A stretch of DNA of 64,000 nt from Erythrobacter sp. F6033 (lineage in GTDB: Bacteria; Pseudomonadota; Alphaproteobacteria; Sphingomonadales; Sphingomonadaceae). Below are positions 12,001 through 19,200 of this stretch, in pieces (the stretch's first letter is position 1; each line of letters begins with the position of its first letter). The notes under the pieces were generated by a model. It was not told the origin of the DNA. It did not search any database and was given only the letters and a program-made list of their open reading frames with translations. The stretch is from positions 2,386,001-2,450,000 of the forward strand of contig NZ_JALKAZ010000001.1 in assembly GCF_023016005.1 (NCBI RefSeq), given 5' to 3'. The translations under genes and the position numbers were made by a program.

Positions 12001-14705
12001 TTATACACTCCGCCAGAGCCGCCCTGGCTAGCTGAGTTATCGATAGTGCCCGTTATAAAACCGGTGCTTGGGTCAATTGATAAGCCTGGCGGCAAGCCAG
12101 TTGCCGTGAAGGTCAATCCGTTTGGGTCTTCAACATCGCTGAAGCCGCTGGCCGCGTTTACGAAAATGCCCTGTTGCGCGTCGACATGAGCCTGCGGAGG
12201 CAAATTGCCATTGGTCGTTGGGTTATCGTTAACCGCATCGATGACAATCGGAACGGTGGCAGTAGAGGTCCCGCCGCGCCCGTCGCTGATCGTGTATGTG
12301 ATCGTGTCGGTACCGCTGAACTCGGCATTTGGTGTGTAATCCAAAGTACCATCAGCGTTAATCGTGACGGTCCCATTGCTGGCATTGGCGCTGATCACGC
12401 TCAACGTGTCGCCATCCCCATCAGAATCATTCCCAAGTACGTCGAGGTTTGTAATCGACGTGTCTTCATCAATCGTCTGTTGAGGGTCATTCACCGCTGT
12501 GGGCGGATCGTTGACCTCGACGACCTTGATGGTTGAGGTCGCGACGTTCGAATTGAGCGCTGCGTTCTGGAAACTGATATTGATAGTGCGATCAGTCTCG
12601 CTGGGCCGCTCACCTGCACTCGTGAATGTGATCGCTTTTAAAGCGTTCTGATACTGTGCAGCGTTCGCCGCGCCGGTCAGAATGATCTCGGTTGCAGTCC
12701 GAGTATAGGTAATTCCGCCGTTCAAACTTCCTATCGCCGCGTCGGAGCCGTTCACCAGCAAGCTATCGCCGGTCTCAGGGTTCGTCAGCGTAACCGTAAC
12801 GCCCTCAACGGAGCCGTCGGGGTTGGTGATCCGGACGTCATTGTCCACGATCGAAACGGCAGAGCCATTCTCGACGAATGTGCCCATATAGCCGGAGCCG
12901 TTGGCGGTGCTGTTGTTATTGTCGAGATCAAGGCGCGGAATAGAAACCGTCGTGCCGCCAGTACCGAGATTAAAATCGGCATCACCATCGTGGCCAAAGA
13001 ACGCACCTGTAAACCCGGGTGCGAGATTATATTCGATTGTGAAACTGTTGGTATCGAGCCAGTTGAAGCGTGCGGCTGATGGCACCCCACTGTTTTCGTT
13101 GGCCGAGCCTGACGCAGTAACTTCACCCGGCACTGAGGTATCGAACAAAACGCGCGATCCATTGGCAGCCTGGAATGATGACAGCGTGTCAGTATCAATA
13201 ACCAGATATTCGCGGGTTTCCGGTCCTCCATTTCCATCAATATCCGCAACGGTAAAATTAATATCAATGTTGGCGGGAGCGCCCGTTGCCGTGAAAAAAA
13301 TATCCCAGCGGATCTCCGCAGTGCCCGTTCCCCCGGAGCCGTTCTTGCGCAGGAACACACCGAAATCATCACCCGATGTTCTGAATTCGACACTCTCTCC
13401 AGCAGAGATAGCAGTTATAGTTGCTCGTACGCTGATAGACTGGCCGTTAACGGTAGCGACATTCGACCAAACAGCCGAAGAACCGGCCGCTGTCAGGCGA
13501 GTATTGTCCGCCACCTGAACGCCATTTTCGTTGAATGAATCATGTCCCGTCGCAACAAGTGCGACCGGCGCGAGCAACCCTTCCCATTCACGCGCTACAA
13601 GCGACGCGGTTTCGATCACACCCAAACGATTCTCGAGGGTCCAGTCACCACCGCGAGCAATACTGCCAGTGTCATCGATTGATGCGGCGATATCGGCGCC
13701 TGTTATAAGCGCCAGATTGTCGAGCAGGCGCTGCCCGTCTTCTCCGGCGCCAGTGTCGCAACCGTAAAGAAGGATATCACCGCCTTCACCGAGTTTGGAA
13801 CCGATGGAAGCGAACGCCGATGACAGCTCACCAGTAAGCGACGCGGAGTCAATTCGGGTATCACCCAGCCAGAACATTCCGTTCTCGCCATGGCTGACAA
13901 TATGAATTGCGCCAATATCGGATTCGCCAGCAAGGGCCGACAGAACTTGATCGACACCGTCACTGTTGCCATCGATCAGGACGATCGTCCCACGACCCTC
14001 CCAGGTTTCGACAAGCTCCTGATAGTTCTCGACGCTCGTGTCGATAAATATGAAGTCATTGGCGCCGCTGGAATCCCCTATAGGCGGCGCAAGATTATCG
14101 CCGGTCAAATCAATAGGGACGCGGTCATATTGATACACATCAGCGGACTGATGCTGTTCGCCAGAAGGGGCGAACGCCAACGGGTCCAACGCGATTGCGC
14201 TTACTTCTTGGCCCTCCGCACGGCTCAGTCCTGAAACCGCAGCATTTCCGCCAAAAAGTACGGAAAAATCCTCTATGATGCCGATGGACGAGCGTTCTCC
14301 CGGCAGACCGAGTCCAAGCCCATCAGCGAGCACCTGCTCCTTGGAAACACCAGGGAAGCCCTGAACAGGCGGTTCGTCGCTATTTGCTGCGTCAGCAGCG
14401 ACGCCGTCATCACCTTCGCCGTCATCGCTTTGGCCATCATCGCGCTGAGCTGCGTGTACGAGCTCCGCATCAGCCGACGAATTATCTGACGCGTCGGGGT
14501 TGCTGCCCACAACAACGCTGCGCGAAACATCAAACGCACCCAAGGCCAGTGGAGAAATCGCCGAATGCTCGAACGAAAACGTTTCTTGCAGTGGAGCACT
14601 TTGCGCCAAATCAGCCGATGCAGCGGTAACCACCGCCGCCCCATCAAACATCATTCGCGGTTCGAGCGGGATCAAATGAATTTTAAGGGGCTTCTTTTCC
14701 AGCAT
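1..14705 (-). CDS. Giant secreted cadherin/Ig-like repeat adhesin with DUF4347 (3' end off window)
   Basis: At least 4,901 codons stay open from an ATG at 14705 to the left edge, where the frame is still coding. The ATG is the first after an in-frame TAG and has an AGGTGGGA box upstream. The N-terminus carries the LEPR-type motif (LEPRMMFDGAA, about residue 15). A DUF4347 domain follows at roughly residues 210-355, with the blocks IVLIDGNSDGVDQVLSAL, IHIVSHGENG and LLYGCDTGAGEDGQ. The rest is mostly tandem beta-sandwich modules of two kinds, described separately. The last ~200 visible residues (below about 600) are not modular. Proteins of this build are usually exported by type I secretion and act as surface adhesins; the C-terminal secretion signal would lie outside the window, so the export route is inferred. 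Family identity is firm; ligand and length are unknown. Confidence 0.9.
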   Translation of the reverse strand, partial: MLEKKPLKIHLIPLEPRMMFDGAAVVTAASADLAQSAPLQETFSFEHSAISPLALGAFDVSRSVVVGSNPDASDNSSADAELVHAAQRDDGQSDDGEGDDGVAADAANSDEPPVQGFPGVSKEQVLADGLGLGLPGERSSIGIIEDFSVLFGGNAAVSGLSRAEGQEVSAIALDPLAFAPSGEQHQSADVYQYDRVPIDLTGDNLAPPIGDSSGANDFIFIDTSVENYQELVETWEGRGTIVLIDGNSDGVDQVLSALAGESDIGAIHIVSHGENGMFWLGDTRIDSASLTGELSSAFASIGSKLGEGGDILLYGCDTGAGEDGQRLLDNLALITGADIAASIDDTGSIARGGDWTLENRLGVIETASLVAREWEGLLAPVALVATGHDSFNENGVQVADNTRLTAAGSSAVWSNVATVNGQSISVRATITAISAGESVEFRTSGDDFGVFLRKNGSGGTGTAEIRWDIFFTATGAPANIDINFTVADIDGNGGPETREYLVIDTDTLSSFQAANGSRVLFDTSVPGEVTASGSANENSGVPSAARFNWLDTNSFTIEYNLAPGFTGAFFGHDGDADFNLGTGGTTVSIPRLDLDNNNSTANGSGYMGTFVENGSAVSIVDNDVRITNPDGSVEGVTVTLTNPETGDSLLVNGSDAAIGSLNGGITYTRTATEIILTGAANAAQYQNALKAITFTSAGERPSETDRTINISFQNAALNSNVATSTIKVVEVNDPPTAVNDPQQTIDEDTSITNLDVLGNDSDGDGDTLSVISANASNGTVTINADGTLDYTPNAEFSGTDTITYTISDGRGGTSTATVPIVIDAVNDNPTTNGNLPPQAHVDAQQGIFVNAASGFSDVEDPNGLTFTATGLPPGLSIDPSTGFITGTIDNSASQGGSGGVYNVSVTATDTGGLTATQNFSWTVTNPAPQANNDGGSTLEDTPITFDVLANDQDPDGDDIRVVSATAPNGSVVINADGTITYTPNADYSGPEVITYTISDGEGGTSTATVNLFVTEQNDPPVAVDDTASTDGTTPVNVNVLANDSDPDGGTLSVTSATSPDGTVTINPDGSINFVANDGFTGPATVTYTISDGQGGTDTATLTINVAEVIIPPFVDLNGPESEGTAVGWEHNNPANTTNAGRFDNGTVASGEPEIVGPGISASYSNTRVVVSGADEATFEAAKAADDYFEYRFTTAGDISPDTVISGLYNADWDASGTYKIAVEISTDNFATSTVLTRDFEATQAGGPVYDPTVNDIADDFTLQPGTNYQVRVYIYDASGAPPIFDDFQIFTIERDTSFEDTFTENGPPISIADTDAFVSDTDDVNMESGRITLTNAMPGDELLVNGSNAATGTLPGGITYTNNGTEITLTGSASEADYAAAIQAIEFNNTSDTPDTTPRTIEVTVNDGQSDSNTAISTINVVPVDDAPVAGALPPQTNVDADSGVSVDVSGAFSDPEGGALTFSATGLPTGLTINAMTGEITGTIDNSASQGGTGGVYNVVVTASDPGGLSVDQDFTWTVTNPAPVAADDTASTDEDTPIIIDVLPNDSDPDGDVITLISAFASVGQATLVGNQISYTPPANFSGTATISYRISDGEGGTSEATVTVTVNPVNDDPDSVQIPPVDAVDSETVSVPVAGAFSDVDGDTLTFSATDLPPGLTIDPDTGVISGTITPDASQTGGGVYTATITVDDGNGGTTTETITFNVANPAPEAVNDNASTDEDVAVTIDVLGNDSDPDGDPLTVTSADAQNGTTAINADGTVTYTPNPGFNGTDTITYEISDGNGGTSIATVTVVVNDINDIPVTSGSIGDQTNLDAQDINLPVAGGFADPDGDALSFTANGLPAGLTIDPDTGVITGTIDNSASQVNGGSYSITVTADDGRGGTVSQTFNWDVSNPAPVASNDTATTDEDTPVNIPVLANDVDPDGDDLTAIEAKAGNGTVTINADGTLVYTPNPDFNGTDTIVYTIDDGEGGVSSASVDVTVTPVNDGPTTVGLPNQNGEDSQVVSIPTASAFNDVDGDVLTFSAEGLPPALSIDPDTGVISGTLASDSSQNGPFVVTVTATDPSGEEVSTTFVYSVQNIPPIAQNDAATTPEDTPVTVAVLANDSDPDGDPLTITSASADNGSVVVNADGTVTFTPNDDFNGDATVTYTVSDGQGGIATATLVVTVTAENDAPVAVDIPDVTNEDNQSVSIATESFFSDIDGDDLTITAAGLPPGLSIDPATGIISGTLDIDASQGSPYTVTLTADDGNGGTVSQDFVWTVTNPAPTAVNDNASVDEDSSVNVDVLGNDNDPDGDPLTVTSASAPNGTVVIEADGTLTYTPNPDFNGEDTVTYTIDDGNGGVSTAAVIVTVNPINDDPVAVDDAVTTDEDTPVTIGVLGNDSDVDGNDLTVTTAASPDGTVTINPDGTLEFTPNPNFNGTTTISYEISDGNGGTDTATVTVTVNPINDPPVANPDAATTDEDTPVNVPLIANDTDADGDALTVTAATAANGTVVINPDGSVDYTPNPDFNGTDTITYTISDGNGGFSTSTATITVNPVNDDPVAAPIAPQTNDDSTPVTLDVSGNFSDVDGDDLTFSATGLPPGLSIDADGNVTGTLDPDASQGGPAGDGVYSVTVTADDGNGGTVDTTFIWTVNNPPPEAVDDTAATDEDTPVNIPVLANDSDPDGDPLTVTAADAGNGTVVIEADGTVTYTPNPNFNGTDTITYTISDGNGGTSTATVTITVDPVNDDPVATPIAPQDNIDSANVSLPTAGNFSDLDGDTLTFSASGLPAGLSIDPATGEITGTIAVDASQGGTGGVYNVTVTADDGNGGTVSTTFAWTVTNPPPVAVDDSAATDEDTRVNIPVLANDSDPDGDPLTVTSATAPNGTVVIEADGTVTYTPNADFNGTDTITYTISDGNGGTSTATVTVTVDPVNDDPVVGTPLPNLANVDSAAVNVPVAGNFSDLDGDTLTFSASGLPAGLSIDANGNISGTIDPSASQGGPAGDGIYTVSVTADDGNGGTVTTSFAWTVTNPPPVAADDAASTNEDTPVNIPVLANDSDPDGDPLTVTSATAPNGSVVIEADGTVTYTPNPDFNGTDTITYQISDGEGGTSTASVTVTVNPVNDDPVADPQLTNQTDQDADVISLDVSGNFDDVDGDALTFTATGLPAGLSIDANGLITGTLDPSASQGGPNSNGLYTVTITADDGNGGTVTSTFVWTVGNPGPSAAPDTASTNEDAPVTVNVLTNDSDPDGDTLTVIAADAANGSVLINADGTVTYTPDPNFNGTDTVIYTVSDGEGGTATSTVTIAVNPLNDAPETVGLPDLTDGNNEVINVPLASAFSDAENDALTFSAVGLPAGLSIDPATGEVTGTTDATASTGGPLGDGVYTVTVTVSDGNGGTVDTTFTWTINNQPPTAVNDSYTGTEDTPQVLDVLTNDIDPDGNATTPIVIIDAQATNGTAVVNPDGTITFTPDQDFNGTATVTYTIEDANGDPATAIATIVIAPENDAPDAATLPNRDDADGDAITIDAGALFSDPEGDTLSFSATNLPAGLSIDPVTGQVTGTIDADASQVNGGVYQTTITADDGNGGTTDVTFVWTVTNPGPTATDDTASTTEDTPIPAIDVLGNDVDPDGDDLTVVSASAPNGTVVINPDGTLEYTPDANFNGTDTITYQVDDGQGGTSTAIVTVTVGAENDVPTAPALPAIGNDDADVIALDLSPGFADSDGDLLTFTATGLPTGLSIDAAGNVTGTIDPAASQGGPNGDGIYQVTVTADDGNGGMVDTTFTWTISNPAPLAVNDNATTDEDTPVNIPVLANDSDPDGDPLTVTQASAGNGTVVIEADGTVTYTPDADFNGTDTITYEISDGNGGTSTATVTVTVGPVNDDPVVTPLPSRDNVDSAAVSVPTSGNFSDVDGDTLAFDATGLPAGLTIDPSTGVISGTIDPAASQGGVLGDGVYSVTVTADDGNGGTVSTTFAWTVTNPPPVAVDDTASTTEDTSINIDVLANDSDPDGDTISVVSASAANGTVTILPDGTIDYTPDANFNGTDTITYQISDGNGGTATATVTVTVDPANDPPVAVDDSATTDEDAPVTIPLLGNDSDVDGDTLTVTDATAPNGSVTINADGTVTYTPDPDFNGTDTITYTIDDGNGGTDTATITVIIAPVNDPPVATPDTATTDEDTPVTIPVLGNDIDVDGDPLTVTDATSPDGTVTINPDGTITFAPNPDFNGPTTITYTIDDGMGGTATTTVTVNVAPVNDPPVAVNDNATTPEDTPVTVPILANDSDADGDALTVTDATAPNGTVVINPDGTVTYTPDPNFNGTDVITYTVSDGMGGTDTATLTITVDPVNDVPVAIDDSAAGTEDQPLTIPVLANDSDPDGDPLTITEATSPNGTVTINPDGTITFVPDPNFNGPTTITYTIDDGNGGTATATVDVTIAAVNDPPVGEPDPATTDEDTPITIPVLANDNDVDGDPLTVVSANAPNGMVTINPDGTITYTPNPDFNGTDTITYQISDGMGGFDTVTSTVTVNPVNDPPVAVDDITSVLEDSQVTIPVLVNDTDADGDPLTVTDASANSGTVTINPDGTITYVPNPDFFGTDTITYTISDGNGGTSTATVTVEVINTNEAPVDEPEAVQVIGGTDTIINVLDNASDPDGDPLEVIFASVDAGTVIINPDGTLTYSAPPGFFGEATIRYIISDGEGGFVESFVTITVVEASADLNFLLGDEPAPGIPDAYLVDRVLDQTDSFISTPLIILDTVNDFRSLGGTGSLNVDMPLLNAVNNLRSLNGIGGFDPSGHPIDDVVAHIDHIRDLRFGVDRLFDPRFGDFQVESLTGFSVRQLDTGNDQVMIESIVRDRVVYVEMRDIGSDEAPRIIEYQLLTRDGTPLPDWIRMDARGLAIIERPVDADTLRLIVR
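640..12500 (-). repeat. Tandem array of ~25 bacterial-Ig and ~14 He_PIG-like modules inside the adhesin gene
   Basis: Two module types recur. Type A (Big_9/cadherin-like, PF17963 style) reads like DEDTPVTIPVLANDSDPDGD, then GTVTINPDGTITYTPNPDFN and DTITYTISDGNGG. Type B (He_PIG style) reads like FSDVDGDTLTFSATGLPPGL then SIDPATGVISGTI. At DNA level the type A core recurs about every 275 bp where A modules are alone (cores near 1270, 1545, 1820, 2095, 2370, 2650) and about every 570 bp where A and B alternate (2650, 3220, 3790, 4350, 4935, 5510, 6070, 6640, 7210, then again 7755-9990). Two further segments (about 10440-10780 and 12530-12830) share another domain with GDELLVNGS/GDSLLVNGS blocks. 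Counts are by eye. Confidence 0.85.
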
Positions 14706-15240
14706 TCGCGACCGATCCCACCTGATTTTTAGCTAAGGGTCAATTAAGTACGTGGAGCTAAAACCCTTTGCCAACAAACTACAAATTGCGACATCTTGAG
14801 CAAATGATCTCTCGACCGCATACAAAATGCTATAACTAAACCCCTTAACAGACATCGCCCGGTCGTTTTTTTAGAACGCCTCGCCCACGTCTTGAGTAAT
14901 TTGCAACAATGTATTGATCTTGGAGAGAAACATTTCCAAAGCCACTGCTTTTAGTCTGTACGTTAGGTAAATGCCGCAAACTCCGGCAACCGAGAGCGGG
15001 ATGAAGAACGTTGCAGCTTATGGAATTCAATCACCAAATGAGCCGAAGAACCTGAGGCATTTCTGGCGCGGCCAACGCAGAAAAACACACGTACAGAGGC
15101 GCATTTGATCGCATAGGTACGCGTTGCCCCCCCTACCAATAGATGCAGAGAGATTTGAGGGAGCCCTTAGCCCGCTAGCGACAATGCCTATCGGCGAGAG
15201 GCTCGGCATGGGTAGCCTTCAGGTGCTCAATTTTGTCAAA
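14706..15240. other. Non-coding stretch between adhesin and integrase relic
   Basis: No credible gene is visible; short open frames lack ribosome sites and protein-like composition. The part nearest 14705 must contain the adhesin promoter but no convincing -35/-10 pair could be fixed. A C-run near 15127-15133 in the context AGGTACGCGTTGCCCC loosely resembles a site near 38490. Confidence 0.6.
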
Positions 15241-15256
15241 CTTAGGTCTGAAAATA

Positions 15257-15316
15257 GGGCGCAAATCCGATATCGCACGAAATGCGGCGCACCGCCTGCT
15301 TCCTATATGCTTCCAG
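15257..15316 (+). repeat. 60-nt element-end repeat, copy A, with paired TGCTTCC heptamers
   Basis: This 60-nt stretch matches 32471-32530 at 54 of 60 positions without gaps. It ends in TGCTTCC-TATA-TGCTTCC (15297-15314), two direct heptamers 11 nt apart, about one helical turn. The same heptamer pair lies upstream of the intact integrase at 32771-32788. Position next to two related integrases suggests integrase arm-type sites (inference). Confidence 0.7.
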
Positions 15317-15355
15317 ATCGAGCCTCCAAACCGGCACTGGTAACGGGAGGTCAAA

Positions 15356-16051
15356 TTGGCAAAACTCACGAAACGGCAAATCGAAGCTCTAGAACCAACC
15401 GAGAAAGACTTTTTTCGTCTGGGACACTGAGTTGTCAGGTCTAGGTATCCGTTTGCTTCCAACAGGCCGCAAGCAGTTTGTCTTGCAGTACCGTTTTGGG
15501 AAGAATTCTAAACGGATGAGGCTGGGGTGGTTCGGTGCACTCACCCGCAAGATCAAGCCCGCTGACTGGCACTCGAAGCGCTGGTCAAAATCAGGCGCGA
15601 TGTAGAGCCGCAGGTAGAGAAACACGAGCGCAGAGAAACCGTGACCGTCAATGAGCTCGCCAAGTGCTTCGACGAAGAGCGCATCACAGTCCGACTGAAG
15701 GCCAGCACGGCGAAGGAGTATCGCCGCAACCTTGAGCTTTTCATCCTCCCGGCGATTGGGCGTCTGCGCGTAATCGATGTGACCCTCGCTGATATCGCCA
15801 AGTACCATCACAACTGGCGCCACCGTCCCTACCAAGCCAATCGGAACATCGAGATTATCTCGAAGATGTTCAACCTAGCTGAGCTCTGGGGCCTTCGGTC
15901 CGACGGCACGAACCCGCACAAACACATCAAGAAGTATCCGGAGAAGAAACGAGAACGCTACTTCTCTGCCGCCGAGCTTCAAGCCATCGGTCGAGTCCTC
16001 GGAGAGATGGAGGAAGAGCGCATCGATCAGCAGTTGAGGAAGGACAACTAA
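15356..16051 (+). pseudogene. Tyrosine integrase relic: two frameshifts, catalytic domain deleted
   Basis: This is a decayed copy of the integrase at 32830-33993. It keeps the same leader (GGAGGTCAAA) but the ATG has become TTG. An extra T in a T-run near 15412 shifts the frame and a loss near 15564 restores it, so the second half again reads in the original frame (LALEALVKIRRDVEPQ, then the core-binding domain through GEMEEERI). After ERI the relic jumps directly to a version of the parent's C-terminal tail: IDQQLRKDN against INEQLKKQV. The whole catalytic domain (R, HxxR, H, Y) is therefore missing. It cannot recombine DNA. The 120-codon piece from an ATG at 15641 is still open and could give an arm/core-binding fragment, but no ribosome site supports that. 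Confidence 0.85.
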
Positions 16052-16270
16052 TGCCAGTTGGTCCCGTTCAAATACTGGGATGATTAGGAAGGCCGCTATG
16101 TGCCCCAATATCGGCTATTCAAACGACCTTTCCCTCCCTGAAAAGCAGGTATTCCCCGAGGCGGCATCGTCAATGCAACTGCACTGTAAAATCCAAATAG
16201 GTAAACCAGTAATCCGGCGTTTGGATTATCCTTTTAAGTTCCGTTTTTGAGCAAATAATGAGGCGCAACC

Positions 16271-19200
16271 TCAATCAATCTCGAAGACATTGTCGTCCGA
16301 ATTGCGATCAATATACTTATTATATGGATCGACCCCCACGAATGCCGGTTGCTTTGTTGTGACGATGCGCACTTCCTGCGAACCATCTTTGATCGCCTGG
16401 CGCTCCATCAAAAGTACGTTGGAATTGTCGAATGCACCCAATCCTGGTCGGGCAGTGAACGCGCCAACTTCAATCTGGTCCGATAGCGGAGCCTTGGTCT
16501 CAACACCTTGTCCATCGGCATAGAATTTCGCCGCTGCGATATTTATGGTCGTTTCCCAATTACCATCAGGCAATTCACGGGTCTCCGCCTCTTCGACTTT
16601 TAGGTCATACAAAGTGATTTTGCGAAGCAAATCTTCGACCAGTTGGCGTTCCTCGTCATTGCGGGCGAGGCTTTCGAAACCCTCAACCAGATCGGTCGAA
16701 ATCGCATAAGGCGCGCCCTTGAAACGATACCGGTCGAGCAATTCAGATAGCATCGCATTGACGCGCTCTTCGCCGAGCCGATCCTGCAAGAGATACATCA
16801 CCACTGCGCCTTTACGGTAATGGATGTAGCCCTGATTTTCGACCTTCACGAGCGGCAGTTCTTCAATGACTTCGCTGCCGCGCGAGGTGAGGTAATTGTC
16901 GAGCTCGTACTTGAGGAAGCGCCGCATTTGGTCTTCTCCGTAGATCTCTTTCATCACCATCATGGCGGAATATTGCGCCATGGTTTCGACCATGATCGTA
17001 CCGCCCTGTTGATCGGCGCTGATGATCTGGTGAGCCCAATATTGGTGACCCACTTCGTGAGCGACGACATAGGTTACTGCGTCGATATCGCCCTCATCGG
17101 CGTAATCCGCGACAAAGCCGATGCTTTCAGAGTAGGGCATCGTTCCAGCAAAGGCCTGAGCGAAACTCGCATAGCCGGGGAATTCAATAATTCGTGCATG
17201 CGGGAATTGATACGGACCGAAATTCGCGCGGTAATAGGCGAGTGATTTCTCGAGCGCATCAAGCATCCGTTCGACATTGGTGTCGTGCGCTGCATGGTAG
17301 TAAACTTGCAGCTCAACACCGTCGACTTCGCGTTTTGCAATTTCGTAGTCAGCGGACTGGATCGAGAAGAATGACAGGATCGGATTTTCCGAAACGAATC
17401 GCGCTGTGCGCCGGTCACCATCGATTTGATCCGACACACGCACACCGGGCGCGATGGGCGTTTGCCCTGCATCCGTGGTGATCGTGATATCAGCTGTGAC
17501 CCAATCCGCGCCAACATAATTGCGCTGCCGCGTGAATTCATCACCCAGCGGAGCAGGACGCAGTTCGGCAGGCAGTCCGTATTCGCGTCGAGTTGCGCGA
17601 TCTTGCAACAGGCCCGAACGGTTCATGCCGATTTGCGGGGCAAATTCGGAGTTATTCAGGAACGTCCCGTTTTTGACGAGACGGGTGTCATTGCCGCGCG
17701 CACGAATGCCGCGTTGCCATCGGCGAACCTCGAATGTGAGCTGTGTGGTTGCGCCCGGCGCCAACGGTTCGTCAAAACGGTATATGCGATATTTAAACTC
17801 CTCATCATCCGTTTCGAGCGCCGCACCAGCGACCTGAATATCGATGATTTCGGCATTTTCATCCGGCAAGCGCACGTGGAGCACTTCGATGGTTTCATCG
17901 GTATCATTGGCGATTGCATAATGTCCGCTGGCCTCCATTCGGGTCTCTTGCGGGAACAGATCAACTTTGATCTCGACCTCGGTCACCGCAGGCTGAATCA
18001 GCGTTTCGTATTGCAGATACTTTTTTTCATAGGCCGCAAGTTGCGCATCACCTGCGTCGCTCGTGCGATATTGCTCGACCCGGTTCATCTGGTTGAACAG
18101 ATACCCACCTGAAACAAACGCGGTGAGCAGGCCTGCGGCAAGGACACCGCCAGCGGGCGATTTCAAGCTTGCTGGCATGCGTTTTAGCCGCGGGGCAAGG
18201 GCCGCATCGGCGCCGCGTCTCCACAGCAGATGGGCCAGCACTGCAAGCACCAGAGCAACCGCGCCCCAATACAGCCTGAGGCCCCAGCCGAGTGCGTTGC
18301 CGACATCATTGCCGTTCAAATCAGACACCGGATTGCCGCCTGTCGATCCATAGAGATACAGCGGGTGCTGGAACCCGAGATTGGACAACACAGTCTGGGC
18401 GACGATGTAGATCACCATGATGCCCCAACCGACGAATTTATTCGGGCTAAGCGCTTGAACAAAGACGGCTAAAATGGCGAGGATCAGCATGTCGACAGAC
18501 AGCGGCAATATGTACCATTCAAAGAACTTGCCAAACTCGGGCGTAACGCCGCGCAGAGTTTGAACCAGCATTGCGGATACTACACTTGCAAGGATCGCGG
18601 TGAATAGCACGATCGCAACGGCGATCGTTTTCGGCACCATATAGCTCCAACCGGGGACCGATGTTGAATCGATCAGCTCGTGCATTTTGCGATCACGGTC
18701 GCGCCAGACTAGCTCCCCCGCATAATAGATCGCGATGATGACAGGGATGATGCCAAAGCCGCCCAGCAGGATCGGAATGACAGTGAATGTCAGCGGCCGA
18801 CTCGGCGTACCGTAGAGGTCATTGCCCAGGAACAGACCGCCGGTCGAGTTGAAAAGACCAATCAGTACCAGCACGAAAAACGCCGGATGCTTGACCACTT
18901 GTGCCACTTCAAAACGGGTGCGGGTCACAAGGCGCGCCCAAGCGCTTTGGCCCGGACGGAGCGCGGGCAGCTCGCCCACAATGCGCGGCTCAGTCTCGCT
19001 TAGCTTCGCCTGCTTTTTCGCTTCCTTGCGCAGCTTGCGCTTGGAGACGCCTTTTTCAGCGAAACTGAAACGCCAATAGGCAAGGGCAAGCATTAGTAGT
19101 GCAAAGCCGGTCCAGAGAAGGCGGTTCGCCAGAATAGCTCCGCCGAATGCGGGTATCGTGGTGTTCGATTCCGAAGCTGTCCAATACTGGGTTTCGTTGG

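Noticed and set aside
640..12500. CRISPR-like array because of regular spacing
   Set aside because: The period (275 or 570 bp) is far too long and the repeats are in-frame protein modules.
840..13767. Many plus-strand open frames of 60-330 codons opposite the adhesin gene
   Set aside because: They are antisense shadows of repetitive, stop-poor coding DNA; they repeat the period of the modules and have low-complexity composition and no ribosome sites.
15124..15462. Overlapping open frames on both strands before the integrase relic
   Set aside because: They cover the repeat block and relic leader and do not resemble proteins.
16820..18353. Plus-strand frames opposite the permease-peptidase gene
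   Set aside because: Shadow frames of a clear long gene on the other strand; no domain or ribosome site.
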